DNA of 34,801 bases from Mixta sp. Marseille-Q2659 (lineage in GTDB: Bacteria > Pseudomonadota > Gammaproteobacteria > Enterobacterales > Enterobacteriaceae). Below are positions 8,969 through 17,492 of the stretch, one piece after another. How positions within the stretch are numbered: the stretch's first letter is position 1; every line of letters begins with the position of its first letter. A program made the position numbers and the translations under genes. Below the pieces are notes generated by a model. The model saw only the letters and a list, made by a program, of their open reading frames with translations, was not told where the DNA came from and did not search any database. Location: NCBI RefSeq assembly GCF_940807255.1, contig NZ_CALNWY010000034.1, positions 1-34,801 on the forward strand, written 5' to 3'.

Positions 8969-9784
8969 ATGAAGAAAACCCTGTTATTTCCCCTGTGCGC
9001 GCTGGTGCTGGCTGGCTGTAGCGCACCGGATGCGCGTCATACGAACGCCGCGACGGCGCAGGCAAGCTGCTGTTCGACGCTGCAACAGATTACGCCGCTG
9101 ACGTTCGGTCAGAAAAGCCATCTGACGGTAGAGATCACGCGCGCCACGCCGCTGGTCAGGCTGCACGATACGCTGTATCACGCCAGCGTAATTAAACTGC
9201 CGGGCAGTGTCGCGCCGCAGGAGGCTACGCTGACGCTGCCGTTAACCAATGAGCGCTTTCTGGCGGTCAAAGTGGAGGTTTACAGCGCAGACTGGCAACG
9301 TCTGCAGCAGCTGGCGCTGAAGGATTTTCGCTATCAACAGCCCGACGCGCTGCATGACCACCAGATGGCAGCCCGCCTGGCGCTGAATACACCGCAGGCG
9401 GCCTGGCTGGTGGTCTATGCCGACAGCAGCCAGCAGCCCGATCGCCAGCAGTTGCTGCCCGATTCGACGCTCTATGCGGAAAAAAGCCACACCGTTCCGC
9501 TGCTGGAACAGGCGCAATATGCCCCCTTCAGCGACCAGGGCGCGCTGACAATTTCGCTGCAGAACGGTCAGCAGACGCTGAGCGAAAAGGTGCAAGCCTG
9601 GGCGGAACCGGACGCGACGCCGGAGCCTGCGTGGAACGATATGGTGCGCCATTATCAGCAGGCGATTACCCGCGCGCTGCAGCAGCATAACTATCGCGAA
9701 GCGGCAGAGATCGCCGGGCGTGCGCAGCAAGCGGGCTATCAGGGGGCCAGCGCCTTTTTAGTCGAGCAGATGAAAAAGCGCTAG
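8969..9784 (+). CDS. MalM-family periplasmic lipoprotein
   Basis: A 271-aa lipoprotein resembling MalM, the maltose-operon periplasmic protein. A signal sequence ends in the lipobox VLAGC with the lipidated Cys at residue 17. The rest is a beta-rich periplasmic region followed by a helical, Gln/Ala-rich C-terminus. I chose the ATG at 8969 because GGAG (8955-8958) precedes it and it starts directly with MKK and the signal core. Upstream in-frame starts would overlap the porin and spoil the signal peptide. MalM's biochemical role is poorly known. In E. coli malM follows lamB, and here the same porin-MalM pairing is reused in an alpha-galactoside operon. Confidence 0.85.
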   Translation: MKKTLLFPLCALVLAGCSAPDARHTNAATAQASCCSTLQQITPLTFGQKSHLTVEITRATPLVRLHDTLYHASVIKLPGSVAPQEATLTLPLTNERFLAVKVEVYSADWQRLQQLALKDFRYQQPDALHDHQMAARLALNTPQAAWLVVYADSSQQPDRQQLLPDSTLYAEKSHTVPLLEQAQYAPFSDQGALTISLQNGQQTLSEKVQAWAEPDATPEPAWNDMVRHYQQAITRALQQHNYREAAEIAGRAQQAGYQGASAFLVEQMKKR

Positions 9785-9911
9785 CGGTAACGGGCGCATC
9801 CCACGGCAATAACGGAAATATCGGAAAAAAAGGCTGTCTGCTCTCAGGATCTGGCGCAGCGGCCCGATATTACTATGATTAACAGGGATGCCCTTTCACC
9901 GGAGGAAACTG

Positions 9912-10112
9912 ATGTTTTTAAGTCGCAGCCTGTTTGATGAGCGTGATGAAACGCTGGATGGTGTTGAAGAAAGCCTGATCGCCGTAAACCTGCCGGGCCG
10001 TCAGCCGCTGCATCTGAGCGATAAAGAACGATTTCCTGCCGTGATGAGCGAACATTACGGCGCATTGCGCGATCCGCTCTATGACAGCGATGAACGGGTG
10101 ATCTGGCGCTGA
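9912..10112 (+). CDS. Small hypothetical protein, 66 aa
   Basis: I do not recognise this protein. It is short, acidic and without membrane segments or a signal peptide, beginning MFLSRSLFDERDE and ending with an acidic DSDER stretch before IWR. The start at 9912 is well supported by GGAGG at 9901-9905, 6 nt upstream. It is followed by a strong terminator at 10152-10186. The good ribosome-binding site and own terminator suggest an expressed gene rather than a chance frame. It lies between the sugar operon and a convergent chemoreceptor gene. Function unknown. Confidence 0.65.
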   Translation: MFLSRSLFDERDETLDGVEESLIAVNLPGRQPLHLSDKERFPAVMSEHYGALRDPLYDSDERVIWR

Positions 10113-10151
10113 TTGCGCCATCCGACCTTAACCTGGCTTAGCGAGTGATAA

Positions 10152-10186
10152 AAAAATAGCGCGGCCTTTGCCGCGCTATCTGTTTT
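10152..10186. terminator. Bidirectional rho-independent terminator
   Basis: A perfect 10-bp stem ATAGCGCGGC (10156-10165) pairs with 10170-10179 around a CTTT loop. An A run precedes it and CTGTTTTT follows it, so it can end transcription of the 66-aa gene on plus and of the convergent chemoreceptor gene on minus. Confidence 0.85.
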
Positions 10187-10189
10187 TCG

Positions 10190-11740
10190 TCAGGCGATTT
10201 TGAAAATCGCCACGCTACGGCTGAGGTGCGTAGCCTGATCTTCCAGCGATGCGGCGGCAGCGGCGGCCTGTTCGACCAGCGCGGCGTTCTGCTGCGTGAC
10301 TTCATCCATCTGCGTCACCGCCTGGCCCACATGCTCAATGCCGTTGGCCTGCTCATCCGAGGCGATAGAAATTTCGCCCATAATTTCTGAAACGCGCTGA
10401 ATCGAGGCGACGATATCTTTCATGGTGGTGCCCGCATCGGCCACCAGCGCGGTACCTTCCGTTACGCGCTCGGTAGAGTGATGGATCAGCTGTTTGATCT
10501 CTTTCGCTGCCGTGGCGCTGCGCTGTGCCAGCGCACGCACTTCACTGGCGACCACCGCAAAGCCGCGACCCTGTTCGCCCGCGCGCGCCGCTTCCACCGC
10601 CGCGTTCAGCGCCAGAATATTGGTCTGAAACGCAATGCCCTCAATGGTGCTGATAATATCCACGATATGCTGCGAACTCTCGGCAATGGCTGACATGGTG
10701 GTCACCACCTGGCCGACCACATCGCCGCCGCGCAGCGCCACCTGCGACGCATCGCTGGCCAGCGTGCTGGCATGTTGCGCGTTCGAAGTATTCTGGCGCA
10801 CGGTGGCGGTCAGCTGTTCCATGCTGGCCGAAGTCTCTTCCAGCGAGGCCGCCTGTTGCTCGGTGCGGCTGGAGAGATCGATATTGCCGGTGGCAACCTC
10901 TTTGGCGGCGTTATCGATAGAGGAGGCAACAGTCTGAATATCGGAGACGACGCGCGTCAGCTGAGCCTGCATAGTTGACAGCGCGTTCAGCAGAATACCG
11001 GTTTCATCACGGGAATCTGCCGTCAGGCGCGTGGTCAGGTCACCGGTAGCGATCGCCTGCGCCGCGCTGACCGCCCGCTGTAGCGGCACGGTGATTGCGC
11101 GCGTCAGCAGCACGCCGAGCGAAACCGCAATGGCTAAGCCGATCAGGGAACCGAGGATCAACGTCAGCGTGGTTTGCGAAGTAGTGGCGTCAACGATGAC
11201 CTGACGCTCCGCCAGCAACCCCTGTTCCGCACCGGCAATCTCGCCAATAATAGCGCGCATGCCGTCCATCTGGGTTTTGCCGGTATTGGCTTCAAAAGCC
11301 TGAATGAAAGCTTCCGGCGTGATGCTTGCCGCCGACAGCGCACGGCGGTTTTCCATCAGGCGCGCGGCAAACTCATCGCTCCAGGTTTTTTCCTGCTGCA
11401 ACAGGCGATCCAGACGATCCTGCTGCGCCGGATTATCTGATGTCAGCGCTTTCGCCTTCTCCAGATGGGCGATAAAGGCTTGCTGTCCATTTTTATAAGG
11501 TTCCAGCATCTCCTCTTTACCGTTAAGCGCGTAGCCGCGCAGACCGGTTTCCATATTGACCAGGCTTTCTACCAGCGCCCGGCTTTCGTCAATAACCTGA
11601 TAAGTATGCACATTCCAGCTGTTTGCCGTCACGATACGGGAGAAATTCATATAGAACGCGGCGCAGATAATCAGCATCACTGCGACTACGGCACCGAAAG
11701 CCAGAATAAACTTTCGCCGGATAGTTAAATTTTTAAACAT
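10190..11740 (-). CDS. Methyl-accepting chemotaxis protein with CHASE3-like sensor
   Basis: A 516-aa transmembrane chemoreceptor. The order is a first membrane segment (about residues 10-31), a helical CHASE3-like periplasmic domain with the [11 protein letters not shown] motif, a second membrane segment (about 187-210), a HAMP domain, and the cytoplasmic signalling domain with the conserved hairpin tip [22 protein letters not shown] (positions within 10560-10640 on the minus strand). Methylation-type Gln/Glu pairs flank it. The C-terminus ends SVAIFKIA, without the NWETF-type pentapeptide that tethers CheR and CheB, so it is probably a minor receptor relying on others for adaptation. An AGGTG ribosome-binding site precedes the ATG. 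The ligand cannot be told. Confidence 0.95.
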   Translation of the reverse strand: MFKNLTIRRKFILAFGAVVAVMLIICAAFYMNFSRIVTANSWNVHTYQVIDESRALVESLVNMETGLRGYALNGKEEMLEPYKNGQQAFIAHLEKAKALTSDNPAQQDRLDRLLQQEKTWSDEFAARLMENRRALSAASITPEAFIQAFEANTGKTQMDGMRAIIGEIAGAEQGLLAERQVIVDATTSQTTLTLILGSLIGLAIAVSLGVLLTRAITVPLQRAVSAAQAIATGDLTTRLTADSRDETGILLNALSTMQAQLTRVVSDIQTVASSIDNAAKEVATGNIDLSSRTEQQAASLEETSASMEQLTATVRQNTSNAQHASTLASDASQVALRGGDVVGQVVTTMSAIAESSQHIVDIISTIEGIAFQTNILALNAAVEAARAGEQGRGFAVVASEVRALAQRSATAAKEIKQLIHHSTERVTEGTALVADAGTTMKDIVASIQRVSEIMGEISIASDEQANGIEHVGQAVTQMDEVTQQNAALVEQAAAAAASLEDQATHLSRSVAIFKIA

Positions 11741-11820
11741 TATTAAGCACCTGCTGGTTGTATGTGGATCCCGTTAACTGTCCAGGGGACGCCTGAACAT
11801 CGGCGAGAAAACGGAAATCT

Positions 11821-12723
11821 TTAGCAGGTCTGGCTGACGCGTGGAAAAGTCGCCGCCAGATGGTCAATAAACGCTCTGACCGCGGGCGGCAGCCCGCGTC
11901 TTGTGGTAAAAACCAGATGAACAATGCCCGCCTGAGCGCGCCACTGGGGAAACAGGCGCACCAGCTCGCCGCTCTGCAGCTGGGCGGCACAGGTGTGATC
12001 CGGCAACAGCGCCACGCCGAGGCCGCTGACCGCCGCCGCGCGCACCGCGGAAAAGTCGCCGCAGCTCAGGCGCGGCTCGTGAATGAGAGTACAAGCCTGG
12101 CCATTCTGATGTTCCAGCTGCCAGCTTATTTCGCCGGGTTCGTCGCTGGTGCCCAGCGTCGGCCACTGGTTCAGCTGGCCGATTTCACCGTCGATACGGC
12201 TGGCAAGCTGCGGGCTGGCGACCAGAATACGGTGCGAGGTGCCGAGCGTGCGCATAATCAAATCCGCGTCGCTGGTCAGCGCGGTGCGCACCCGCAGGGC
12301 AATATCGATGCGCTCGTTGATTAAATCCACCGGCCGATCGATGGCGATAATTTGCAGCTTTACGCGCGGGTAGCGCTGTAAAAACGCGGGCAGGCTGGCC
12401 TGAATAATTTCCACCAGCCCGGTCGGACAGCTGAAGCGCACGCGTCCGTGCGGTTCCGCTTTGGCTTCCGCTACCACCGCTTCGGCCTGTTCCGCATCCA
12501 GCAGCAGCGTGCGGCAGCGCTCATAAAAAGCCTGACCGGTTTCGGTGACCTGAAAACGGCGGCTGGATCGTTCGATCAGCCGTACGCCCAGCCGCTCCTC
12601 CAGCGCCGCCACCCGACGGCTCAGCCGTGATTTCGGCAGGTTAATCGCCCGGCTGGCCGCCGCAAAGCCGCCGTGGGAAACCACCTGCGCAAACCAGTAA
12701 TAATCATTAAAATCCGCACGCAT
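11821..12723 (-). CDS. LysR-family transcriptional regulator
   Basis: A 300-aa LysR-type regulator: N-terminal winged helix-turn-helix (about residues 5-62, with [29 protein letters not shown]) and a C-terminal substrate-binding domain for an effector. It resembles the subgroup that often sits next to oxidoreductase genes. AGGAGG (12731-12736 on the minus strand) is 7 nt before the ATG. It is divergent from the SDR gene with only about 110 nt between start codons, the usual layout for a LysR regulator controlling its neighbour. A TGTAG-N4-CTACA dyad at 12736-12749 may be its binding site. Effector unknown. Confidence 0.93.
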   Translation of the reverse strand: MRADFNDYYWFAQVVSHGGFAAASRAINLPKSRLSRRVAALEERLGVRLIERSSRRFQVTETGQAFYERCRTLLLDAEQAEAVVAEAKAEPHGRVRFSCPTGLVEIIQASLPAFLQRYPRVKLQIIAIDRPVDLINERIDIALRVRTALTSDADLIMRTLGTSHRILVASPQLASRIDGEIGQLNQWPTLGTSDEPGEISWQLEHQNGQACTLIHEPRLSCGDFSAVRAAAVSGLGVALLPDHTCAAQLQSGELVRLFPQWRAQAGIVHLVFTTRRGLPPAVRAFIDHLAATFPRVSQTC

Positions 12724-12735
12724 TATCGTTCCTCC

Positions 12736-12749
12736 TGTAGAACGCTACA
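12736..12749. promoter_or_regulatory. Inverted repeat between divergent lysR-type and SDR genes
   Basis: TGTAG and CTACA form a perfect 5-bp dyad with a 4-nt centre in the shared promoter region, just upstream of the LysR ribosome-binding site. LysR-type proteins often bind such T-N11-A dyads for autoregulation. Short enough to arise by chance. Confidence 0.35.
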
Positions 12750-12834
12750 TCTCATTTTACCTGTCTTTTCAGCTTATCGTTGCAGGAATATGCTCTCCTC
12801 CATGACGAAGGGTCGTCACTCAACGGAGAAAATT

Positions 12835-13587
12835 ATGAACAGCAGCTTTAATAACAAAGTGGTTATCGTTACCGGCGGCACCAGCGGTATTGGCCTGGCA
12901 ACGGCGAAAGCCTTTGCGCAGCAGGGGGCAATGGTGTTTATCACCGGGCGTCGTCAGCAGGCGCTGGAGGCGGCGGTGCGTGAAATCGGCGGGCAGGTTA
13001 CCGGCGTGCAGGCGGATATGAGCCGCCTGGAAGATATCGATCGCCTTTACGATGCGGTGCAGCAGAAAGCCAGCCAGATTGACGTGGTGTTTGCTAACGC
13101 TGGCGGCGGCGAATTTGCGCCGCTGGGCGCCATTACCGAAGAACATTTCGACAGCACCTTTGCCACCAATGTGAAAGGCGTGCTGTTTACCGTGCAGAAG
13201 GCGCTGCCGCTGATGCGCGACGGCGGCGCGGTGGTGTTAACCTCATCCACCACCAGCATTTCCGGGACGCCCGCCTTCAGCGTCTATTCGGCAACCAAGG
13301 CCGCGGTGCGCAACTTCGCCCGTAACTGGATGCTGGATCTGAAGGATCGCCATATTCGGGTTAACGCGGTCAGCCCAGGCGTGACGGAGACGGCGGGACT
13401 GAATGAGCTGTTTGGCGACGGGGAAAATGCCGAAAGCACTAAAGCCTGGCTGGCTGAGCAGATCCCGGCAGGGCGCGTCGGGCAGCCGGAGGAGATCGCT
13501 AAAGCGGTGCTATTCCTGGCCTCGGACGACGCCAGCTTTATCAACGGCGTGGAGCTGTTTGTGGATGGCGGCCAGATGCAGTTTTAA
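12835..13587 (+). CDS. Short-chain dehydrogenase/reductase (classical SDR)
   Basis: A 250-aa NAD(P)-dependent oxidoreductase of the classical SDR family. It shows the Rossmann motif TGGTSGIG (residues 13-20), NAG (in FANAGGG), a Ser-rich segment SSTTS and the catalytic YSATK with Tyr151 and Lys155, then VSPG and the C-terminal GVELFVDGG. An arginine pair in TGRR after the second strand suggests NADPH preference. The start at 12835 has GGAG upstream; longer in-frame starts would extend into the LysR promoter and add a non-SDR leader. The substrate is unknown. Regulation by the divergent LysR gene is likely. Confidence 0.93.
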   Translation: MNSSFNNKVVIVTGGTSGIGLATAKAFAQQGAMVFITGRRQQALEAAVREIGGQVTGVQADMSRLEDIDRLYDAVQQKASQIDVVFANAGGGEFAPLGAITEEHFDSTFATNVKGVLFTVQKALPLMRDGGAVVLTSSTTSISGTPAFSVYSATKAAVRNFARNWMLDLKDRHIRVNAVSPGVTETAGLNELFGDGENAESTKAWLAEQIPAGRVGQPEEIAKAVLFLASDDASFINGVELFVDGGQMQF

Positions 13588-13592
13588 CACGT

Positions 13593-13630
13593 AACGCCAG
13601 CAGGCCGGAAAACAGCGGCCTGCTGGCGTT
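13593..13630 (+). terminator. Long hairpin after the SDR gene
   Basis: A perfect 15-bp stem AACGCCAGCAGGCCG (13593-13607) pairs with 13616-13630 around an 8-nt loop, 5 nt after the SDR stop. It lacks a T tract on the plus side, so it is either a stem without classic termination or a transcript-protecting structure. Confidence 0.55.
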
Positions 13631-13691
13631 ATGCTAACAGCAATGGCTTTGGCTTCAGCTCTGCGCCCAGCCGCTCGTCCGAAATCTCGTA

Positions 13692-13771
13692 TTGTTAACA
13701 ACTATAAGAAATACGTATCACTTCTTTAACAGAATTGTGACAATACGCAATATACATATAACTTAATATGT
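13692..13771. promoter_or_regulatory. Palindrome-rich promoter region of the APC permease
   Basis: An AT-rich upstream region carries four dyads in 80 nt: TTGTTAACAA (13692-13701), ATACGTAT (13711-13718), ATTGTGACAAT (13734-13744) and ACATAT-N6-ATATGT (13754-13771). ATTGT-N-ACAAT resembles operators of FCD-type GntR regulators. The gntR gene at 16179-16904 is the obvious candidate regulator. This is inference; no second copy was found upstream of that gene. Confidence 0.4.
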
Positions 13772-13823
13772 TTTATAAATTTTCGTTATCGCCTGCCACT
13801 ATGCCACCTAAAGAGAAAGACAT

Positions 13824-15304
13824 ATGGAACAGACAACTGATAGCAAAAGTAAAGACGCGCATCCGCCCAAAAAAGAGCAGTTCAACCGCTCGATTGGCCT
13901 GATCTCTAACTTCGCCCTTGGGTTTACCTATCTCTCGCCGCTCACCGCCGTTTATTCCCTGTTTGCGCTGGCGGTGACGCTCGCCGGGCCGCCCGCCGTC
14001 TGGTGGATTTTAATTGTCGCCTGCGGACAGCTGCTGGTCTCGCTGGTATTCGGTGAAGTCGCCTCGCAATATCCGATTACCGGCGGGCTTTATCCCTGGG
14101 CCAGAAGGCTATGGGGAAAAAATATGCGTGGATCGCCGCCTGGATCTATCTCTGGGCGCTGGTAGTTACCATTACTTCGATTGCCGAATATACCGCGACC
14201 TTTGTCGCCTCGCTGTTTAACTACGGAATCACGCCCGGCAAGATGATGGTGACCTCCATCGTGCTGCTGCTGATTATGATGGGCGTTAATATGTCGGGCA
14301 CGAAAAACCTCGCCAGAGTGGCGAAAATTGGTTTCTGGTGCGAAATCGTCAGCGTTATTGCGTTAGGCATTTATCTGCTGATCTTCCATCGCTCGCAGCC
14401 TTTCTCGGTGGTATTCGATTCAATGGGCGTTCTGGCAGCAGATGGCAGTTATACCACTGCCTTTATGTCCGCAGCGCTGATGGGATTATTCATGTTCTTT
14501 GGTTTTGAAGCCTGCGGCAACGTGGCGGAAGAGGTAAAAGAACCCGGCAAGAAAATTCCGGTAGCCATGATTCTGAGTATCGTCTTCGGTGCTATTTCCG
14601 CCGTAATTTCTATTCTGGGTTATCTGCTCTCCTCACCCAATTTACAGGATATTGTTAATGGCAAAATTGCCGATCCTATTCCGGCTATTTTGCATGAGGC
14701 GCTGGGTGAAACGGGCGCGACGATATTTATCGTCATTGCGGTGATCGCCATGCTCTCCTGTATTCTTTCGCTGCAGGCTGCGCTGAGCCGTCTGATATTT
14801 TCCTTCTCGCGCGACAAAATGCTGCCGGGCAGCGAATGGATGGCCAAAATATCGAAACACAGCGTGCCGGATAACGCCATGATGGTTAGCTGTCTGTTAC
14901 CGGTGATTATCTGCGTCTGGGTCTATTTTCAGCCTGACAGCCTCGCCAGAATTACCGCCTTTGCGGTGATCGGGATCTATATTTCGTTCCAGATGGTGGT
15001 GCTGGCAGCGCTGCGTCAGCGGCTGAAAGGGTGGAAACCGGCGGGAGAATGGACCGTTGGCGGCTGGGGCATGTTGGTTAACGTGCTGGCGCTCGCTTAC
15101 GGCCTGTGCGGCATCTGGCTGCTGGCGCAGCCCGCCGACAGCGATAACTTTATCGATCGCTGGACCGTGCTGGTGGGCCTGGCGATCGTGATCCTGTCGG
15201 GGCTGCTCTATATGTTTATTACCCGGCCTTTTGGCCGCTCGAACGCGCCGGAAAATGATGCTATCGAGTATGCCAATAAGCTGAACGCCAGCGAAAACAG
15301 CTAA
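13824..15304 (+). pseudogene. APC-superfamily amino acid permease, split by a -1 shift
   Basis: An amino acid/polyamine/choline-type permease, about 12 membrane segments and roughly 490 aa when repaired. The first frame (13824-14165) gives the N-terminus, with NRSIGLISNFALGFTYLSP and QYPITGGLYPWARRLWGK. The rest (KYAWIAAWIYLWAL onward, ending NASENS) is in the frame one base back and runs to 15304. The switch lies at a run of six A (14117-14122). In the first frame this reads A AAA AAT, a -1 slippery heptamer. One missing A, or -1 slippage, restores the protein. An ATG at 14111 opens the second frame but would lack the first membrane helices. Substrate unknown. It is convergent with the Cache/GntR operon. 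Confidence 0.85.
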
Positions 15305-15345
15305 TCTTCAGGCGCTAAGGTTGGATATGGCGCGATGATAAAGCC

Positions 15346-15371
15346 GGACCGGACAGCGTGCTGTCCGGTCC
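15346..15371 (+). terminator. Hairpin downstream of the APC permease gene
   Basis: A perfect 11-bp stem GGACCGGACAG (15346-15356) pairs with 15361-15371 around CGTG, about 40 nt after the permease stop. It has no T tract; the nearby hairpin at 15413-15447 is the stronger terminator. Confidence 0.5.
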
Positions 15372-15412
15372 AATAAGCTGAGCGGCAAGACTACCGCACT
15401 TTATTCAGATAA

Positions 15413-15447
15413 AAAAATACCGGTCATAATGTGTGACCGGTATTTTT
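15413..15447. terminator. Bidirectional terminator containing the Cache gene stop codon
   Basis: A perfect 14-bp stem, AAAAATACCGGTCA (15413-15426) pairing with 15434-15447, encloses a 7-nt loop with A and T tracts on both sides. It serves the permease on plus and the Cache gene on minus. The Cache stop codon (15424-15426) lies inside the stem, so the last codons of that protein form the hairpin. Confidence 0.85.
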
Positions 15448-16160
15448 GTTTGCGTCTCTGTTTGCCAACGCATAAAGAATAAAGTAATCCGTCTGATGAA
15501 AGGGGGAAAAATCGGGCGCCATTAACAGATCGCCTACGCGATATTTGGGCCAGGTCGAAAAAATAATCCGCTTATCCACATTAGTCAGAATAATCGGATC
15601 CCGATCGGAATAGGGCAGCAGTTCTTCCTCTACGCGGCTGACCAGAATATCAAGAGCGGCCACCCCTAAAAAATGATCTTTAAAATAGACGGGCACGGCG
15701 GCGGTCAGCGTATAGGAAGTATTACAAATATAATCGACATAGGGGCCGTGAATAAAAGCTTTGCCATTTGCGGGCGCATCTTTAAACCATTCGAAGGTTC
15801 TGAAATCAAGCCGCTGCTGCGTCGCCTGATCTAAATCCAGATTAACCTGCGTCACGCCGCCCGCTTTTTTATACCACCACCCAGCAGCCAGAACTCTTTA
15901 TTTTCGCGCGTGCTGGCAATATGGCTGGCAAAACCGGCGCCAGAACAGTAGGCATTATTATTTAATGTCTGTTTTATATGCTCCTGAATGGTTCGTTTCA
16001 CCGCTGGCTCAAGCAGAAAATCGACGTTTTCGCTCTGGATGCGCGTCAGCGAGTCGCTAATGGCGTTGGCCAGCAGCGCCGTTGAGCTAATGGTGGAATG
16101 AATAATGTCATCAATTTTGCAGGTTAGCGCGCTCATAGATTCTGATAAGACCATAGTCAT
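15424..16160 (-). pseudogene. Stand-alone Cache-domain protein, split at a slippery A run
   Basis: About 245 aa when repaired. The N-terminal part (16160 to about 15870) has long helices; the C-terminal part shows a Cache/PDC-type ligand-binding fold with RTFEWFKDAPANGKAFIHGPYVD, TAAVPVYFKDHFLGVAALDI and a final TNVDKRIIFST strand. There is no signal peptide or membrane segment, although Cache domains are normally extracytoplasmic receptor parts. The first frame ends 3 codons after AT[A AAA AAG] (15870-15864), the heptamer used for the E. coli dnaX -1 frameshift; slipping back one base there enters exactly the second frame. Loss of one base nearby explains it equally well. It follows gntR by 18 nt and is probably co-transcribed with it. 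Confidence 0.72.
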
Positions 16161-16178
16161 GCCTGTTTCCGCTGATTG

Positions 16179-16904
16179 TCAGTTTGGCTTAAATTTCAGT
16201 TTGCTTTCAATAAGATAAAACGTAAACGTATCAATAAGCTGCGTGGCGATTTGTACGGATTGCGCTTCATTATGGGCTGCCAGCGCGTCAGTTAAGGCGG
16301 CATAGAGCGCGATCGCTTCATTATGGATAACCGGCGACTGATAGAGAATCGCCACCAGAGAGGCCCATTCAGCCTGTAACTGCAATTCCTGATTGGCCAG
16401 CCGGGCAGACTGAGAGCAGGCGGCAATCGCCAACAAACAGCGCATATCCGCCTGGGTTTTCGACTCAGGCGTCTCGGCTGATTTCAGCACCTCGACAAAG
16501 CTTTCCAGACGATTAATATCCGCTTTTGTCATTCGGCGCGAGGCCAGTTTTGCACTATGGCTTATTACCGCGCAGTGCATTTCGCCGAGGTCAGAAATAT
16601 AGTCGGTACTGATATCCTTAAAAGGATGAAGCGTATTACTGCCGTCATCAGATTTTTCGCAAACAAAGCTTCCGCCATTCCGGCCTCGTACCGTATGGAT
16701 TAAATTATTTGCCCTCAGAGTGTTTAACGCTTCTCTGATCGTTATATGTGAAACGCCCATCATTTTTGCCAGATCGGCTTCATTCGGTAACTGTTCGTGA
16801 GCCTCAAGCAAGCCAGTAATAATAGCATTTGAAAGACGTTGCACTATCTGATCGGAACGGCTGGCCTGACCAATAGGCGCAAATATTACTGCATGAGTAA
16901 TCAT
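16179..16904 (-). CDS. GntR-family regulator (FadR/FCD type)
   Basis: A 241-aa regulator with an N-terminal winged helix-turn-helix (about residues 10-75: LPNEADLAKMMGVSHITIREALNTLRANNLI, then VRGRNGGSFV) and an all-helical FCD-like C-terminal ligand domain. The metal-binding His residues typical of FCD domains are not obvious, so the ligand mode may be atypical. I use the ATG at 16904; a TTG at 16937 would add a short leader before the domain. It is followed at 18 nt by the Cache gene. By layout the pair probably senses a compound and controls the convergent APC permease gene. The effector is unknown. Confidence 0.88.
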   Translation of the reverse strand: MITHAVIFAPIGQASRSDQIVQRLSNAIITGLLEAHEQLPNEADLAKMMGVSHITIREALNTLRANNLIHTVRGRNGGSFVCEKSDDGSNTLHPFKDISTDYISDLGEMHCAVISHSAKLASRRMTKADINRLESFVEVLKSAETPESKTQADMRCLLAIAACSQSARLANQELQLQAEWASLVAILYQSPVIHNEAIALYAALTDALAAHNEAQSVQIATQLIDTFTFYLIESKLKFKPN

Positions 16905-17216
16905 AGGGTTCTCTGAGTAAATAAATAGCCGAAACAACCGCTATAAATAACATAAAGCGGCATGTTAATGAAGGAGTAAGTGCGGCGGGACAAATCATCG
17001 AAAATTAGTCGATCCTTTGCTTAAAAATGCGATCCAGCCGACAAATAAATCTCAATTTCTGCTAAGCACGCTTTTATTCGAACAGGCGATGATGCCGCCT
17101 GAAAAGAAGGATAGCGGCTGAGAAAAAGCGCGGCGGAAAAACCGCTTAAGAAGTGCGATGCGGTAATGCTGCCAACTTACTGATTTAGTGTATGATGGTG
17201 ATTTTAAGGTGCTTGC

Positions 17217-17492
17217 GTGGCTTCCATTTCCATCAGATGTCCTTCCTGCTCCGCTACTGAAGGCGTGGTGCGTAACGGCAAAAGCACTGCCGGACATCAG
17301 CGCTATCTCTGCTCTCATTGCCGTAAAACATGGCAACTACAGTTCACTTACACCGCCTCTCAGCCCGGTACGCACCAGAAAATCATTGATATGGCCATGA
17401 ATGGCGTCGGATGTCGCGCCAGTGCACGCATTATGGGCGTTGGCCTCAACACGGTTTTACGTCACTTAAAAAACTCAGGCCGCAGTCGGTAA
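17217..17492 (+). CDS. insA: IS1 InsA protein
   Basis: The 91-aa InsA of IS1. It has a zinc-finger-like CPSC...CSHC cysteine set (residues 9-12 and 32-35) and a helix-turn-helix, and ends HLKNSGRSR. Alone it binds the IS1 ends and represses transcription. A -1 ribosomal shift at A AAA AAC (17468-17474) near its end fuses it to InsB and gives the active transposase. It is intact, so the element may be able to transpose. Confidence 0.95.
   Translation: MASISIRCPSCSATEGVVRNGKSTAGHQRYLCSHCRKTWQLQFTYTASQPGTHQKIIDMAMNGVGCRASARIMGVGLNTVLRHLKNSGRSR

Noticed and set aside
7759..8970. A 403-codon open frame antisense to the sugar porin
   Set aside because: It mirrors the codon pattern of the real porin gene, has no recognisable family and no ribosome-binding site. 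The same applies to long antisense frames at 4954-6042 and 25687-26820.
17052..17336. A 94-codon minus-strand frame crossing the left end of IS1
   Set aside because: It is made of IS1 antisense sequence plus flank; no family resemblance, and the flank part in either frame does not match yaiL.
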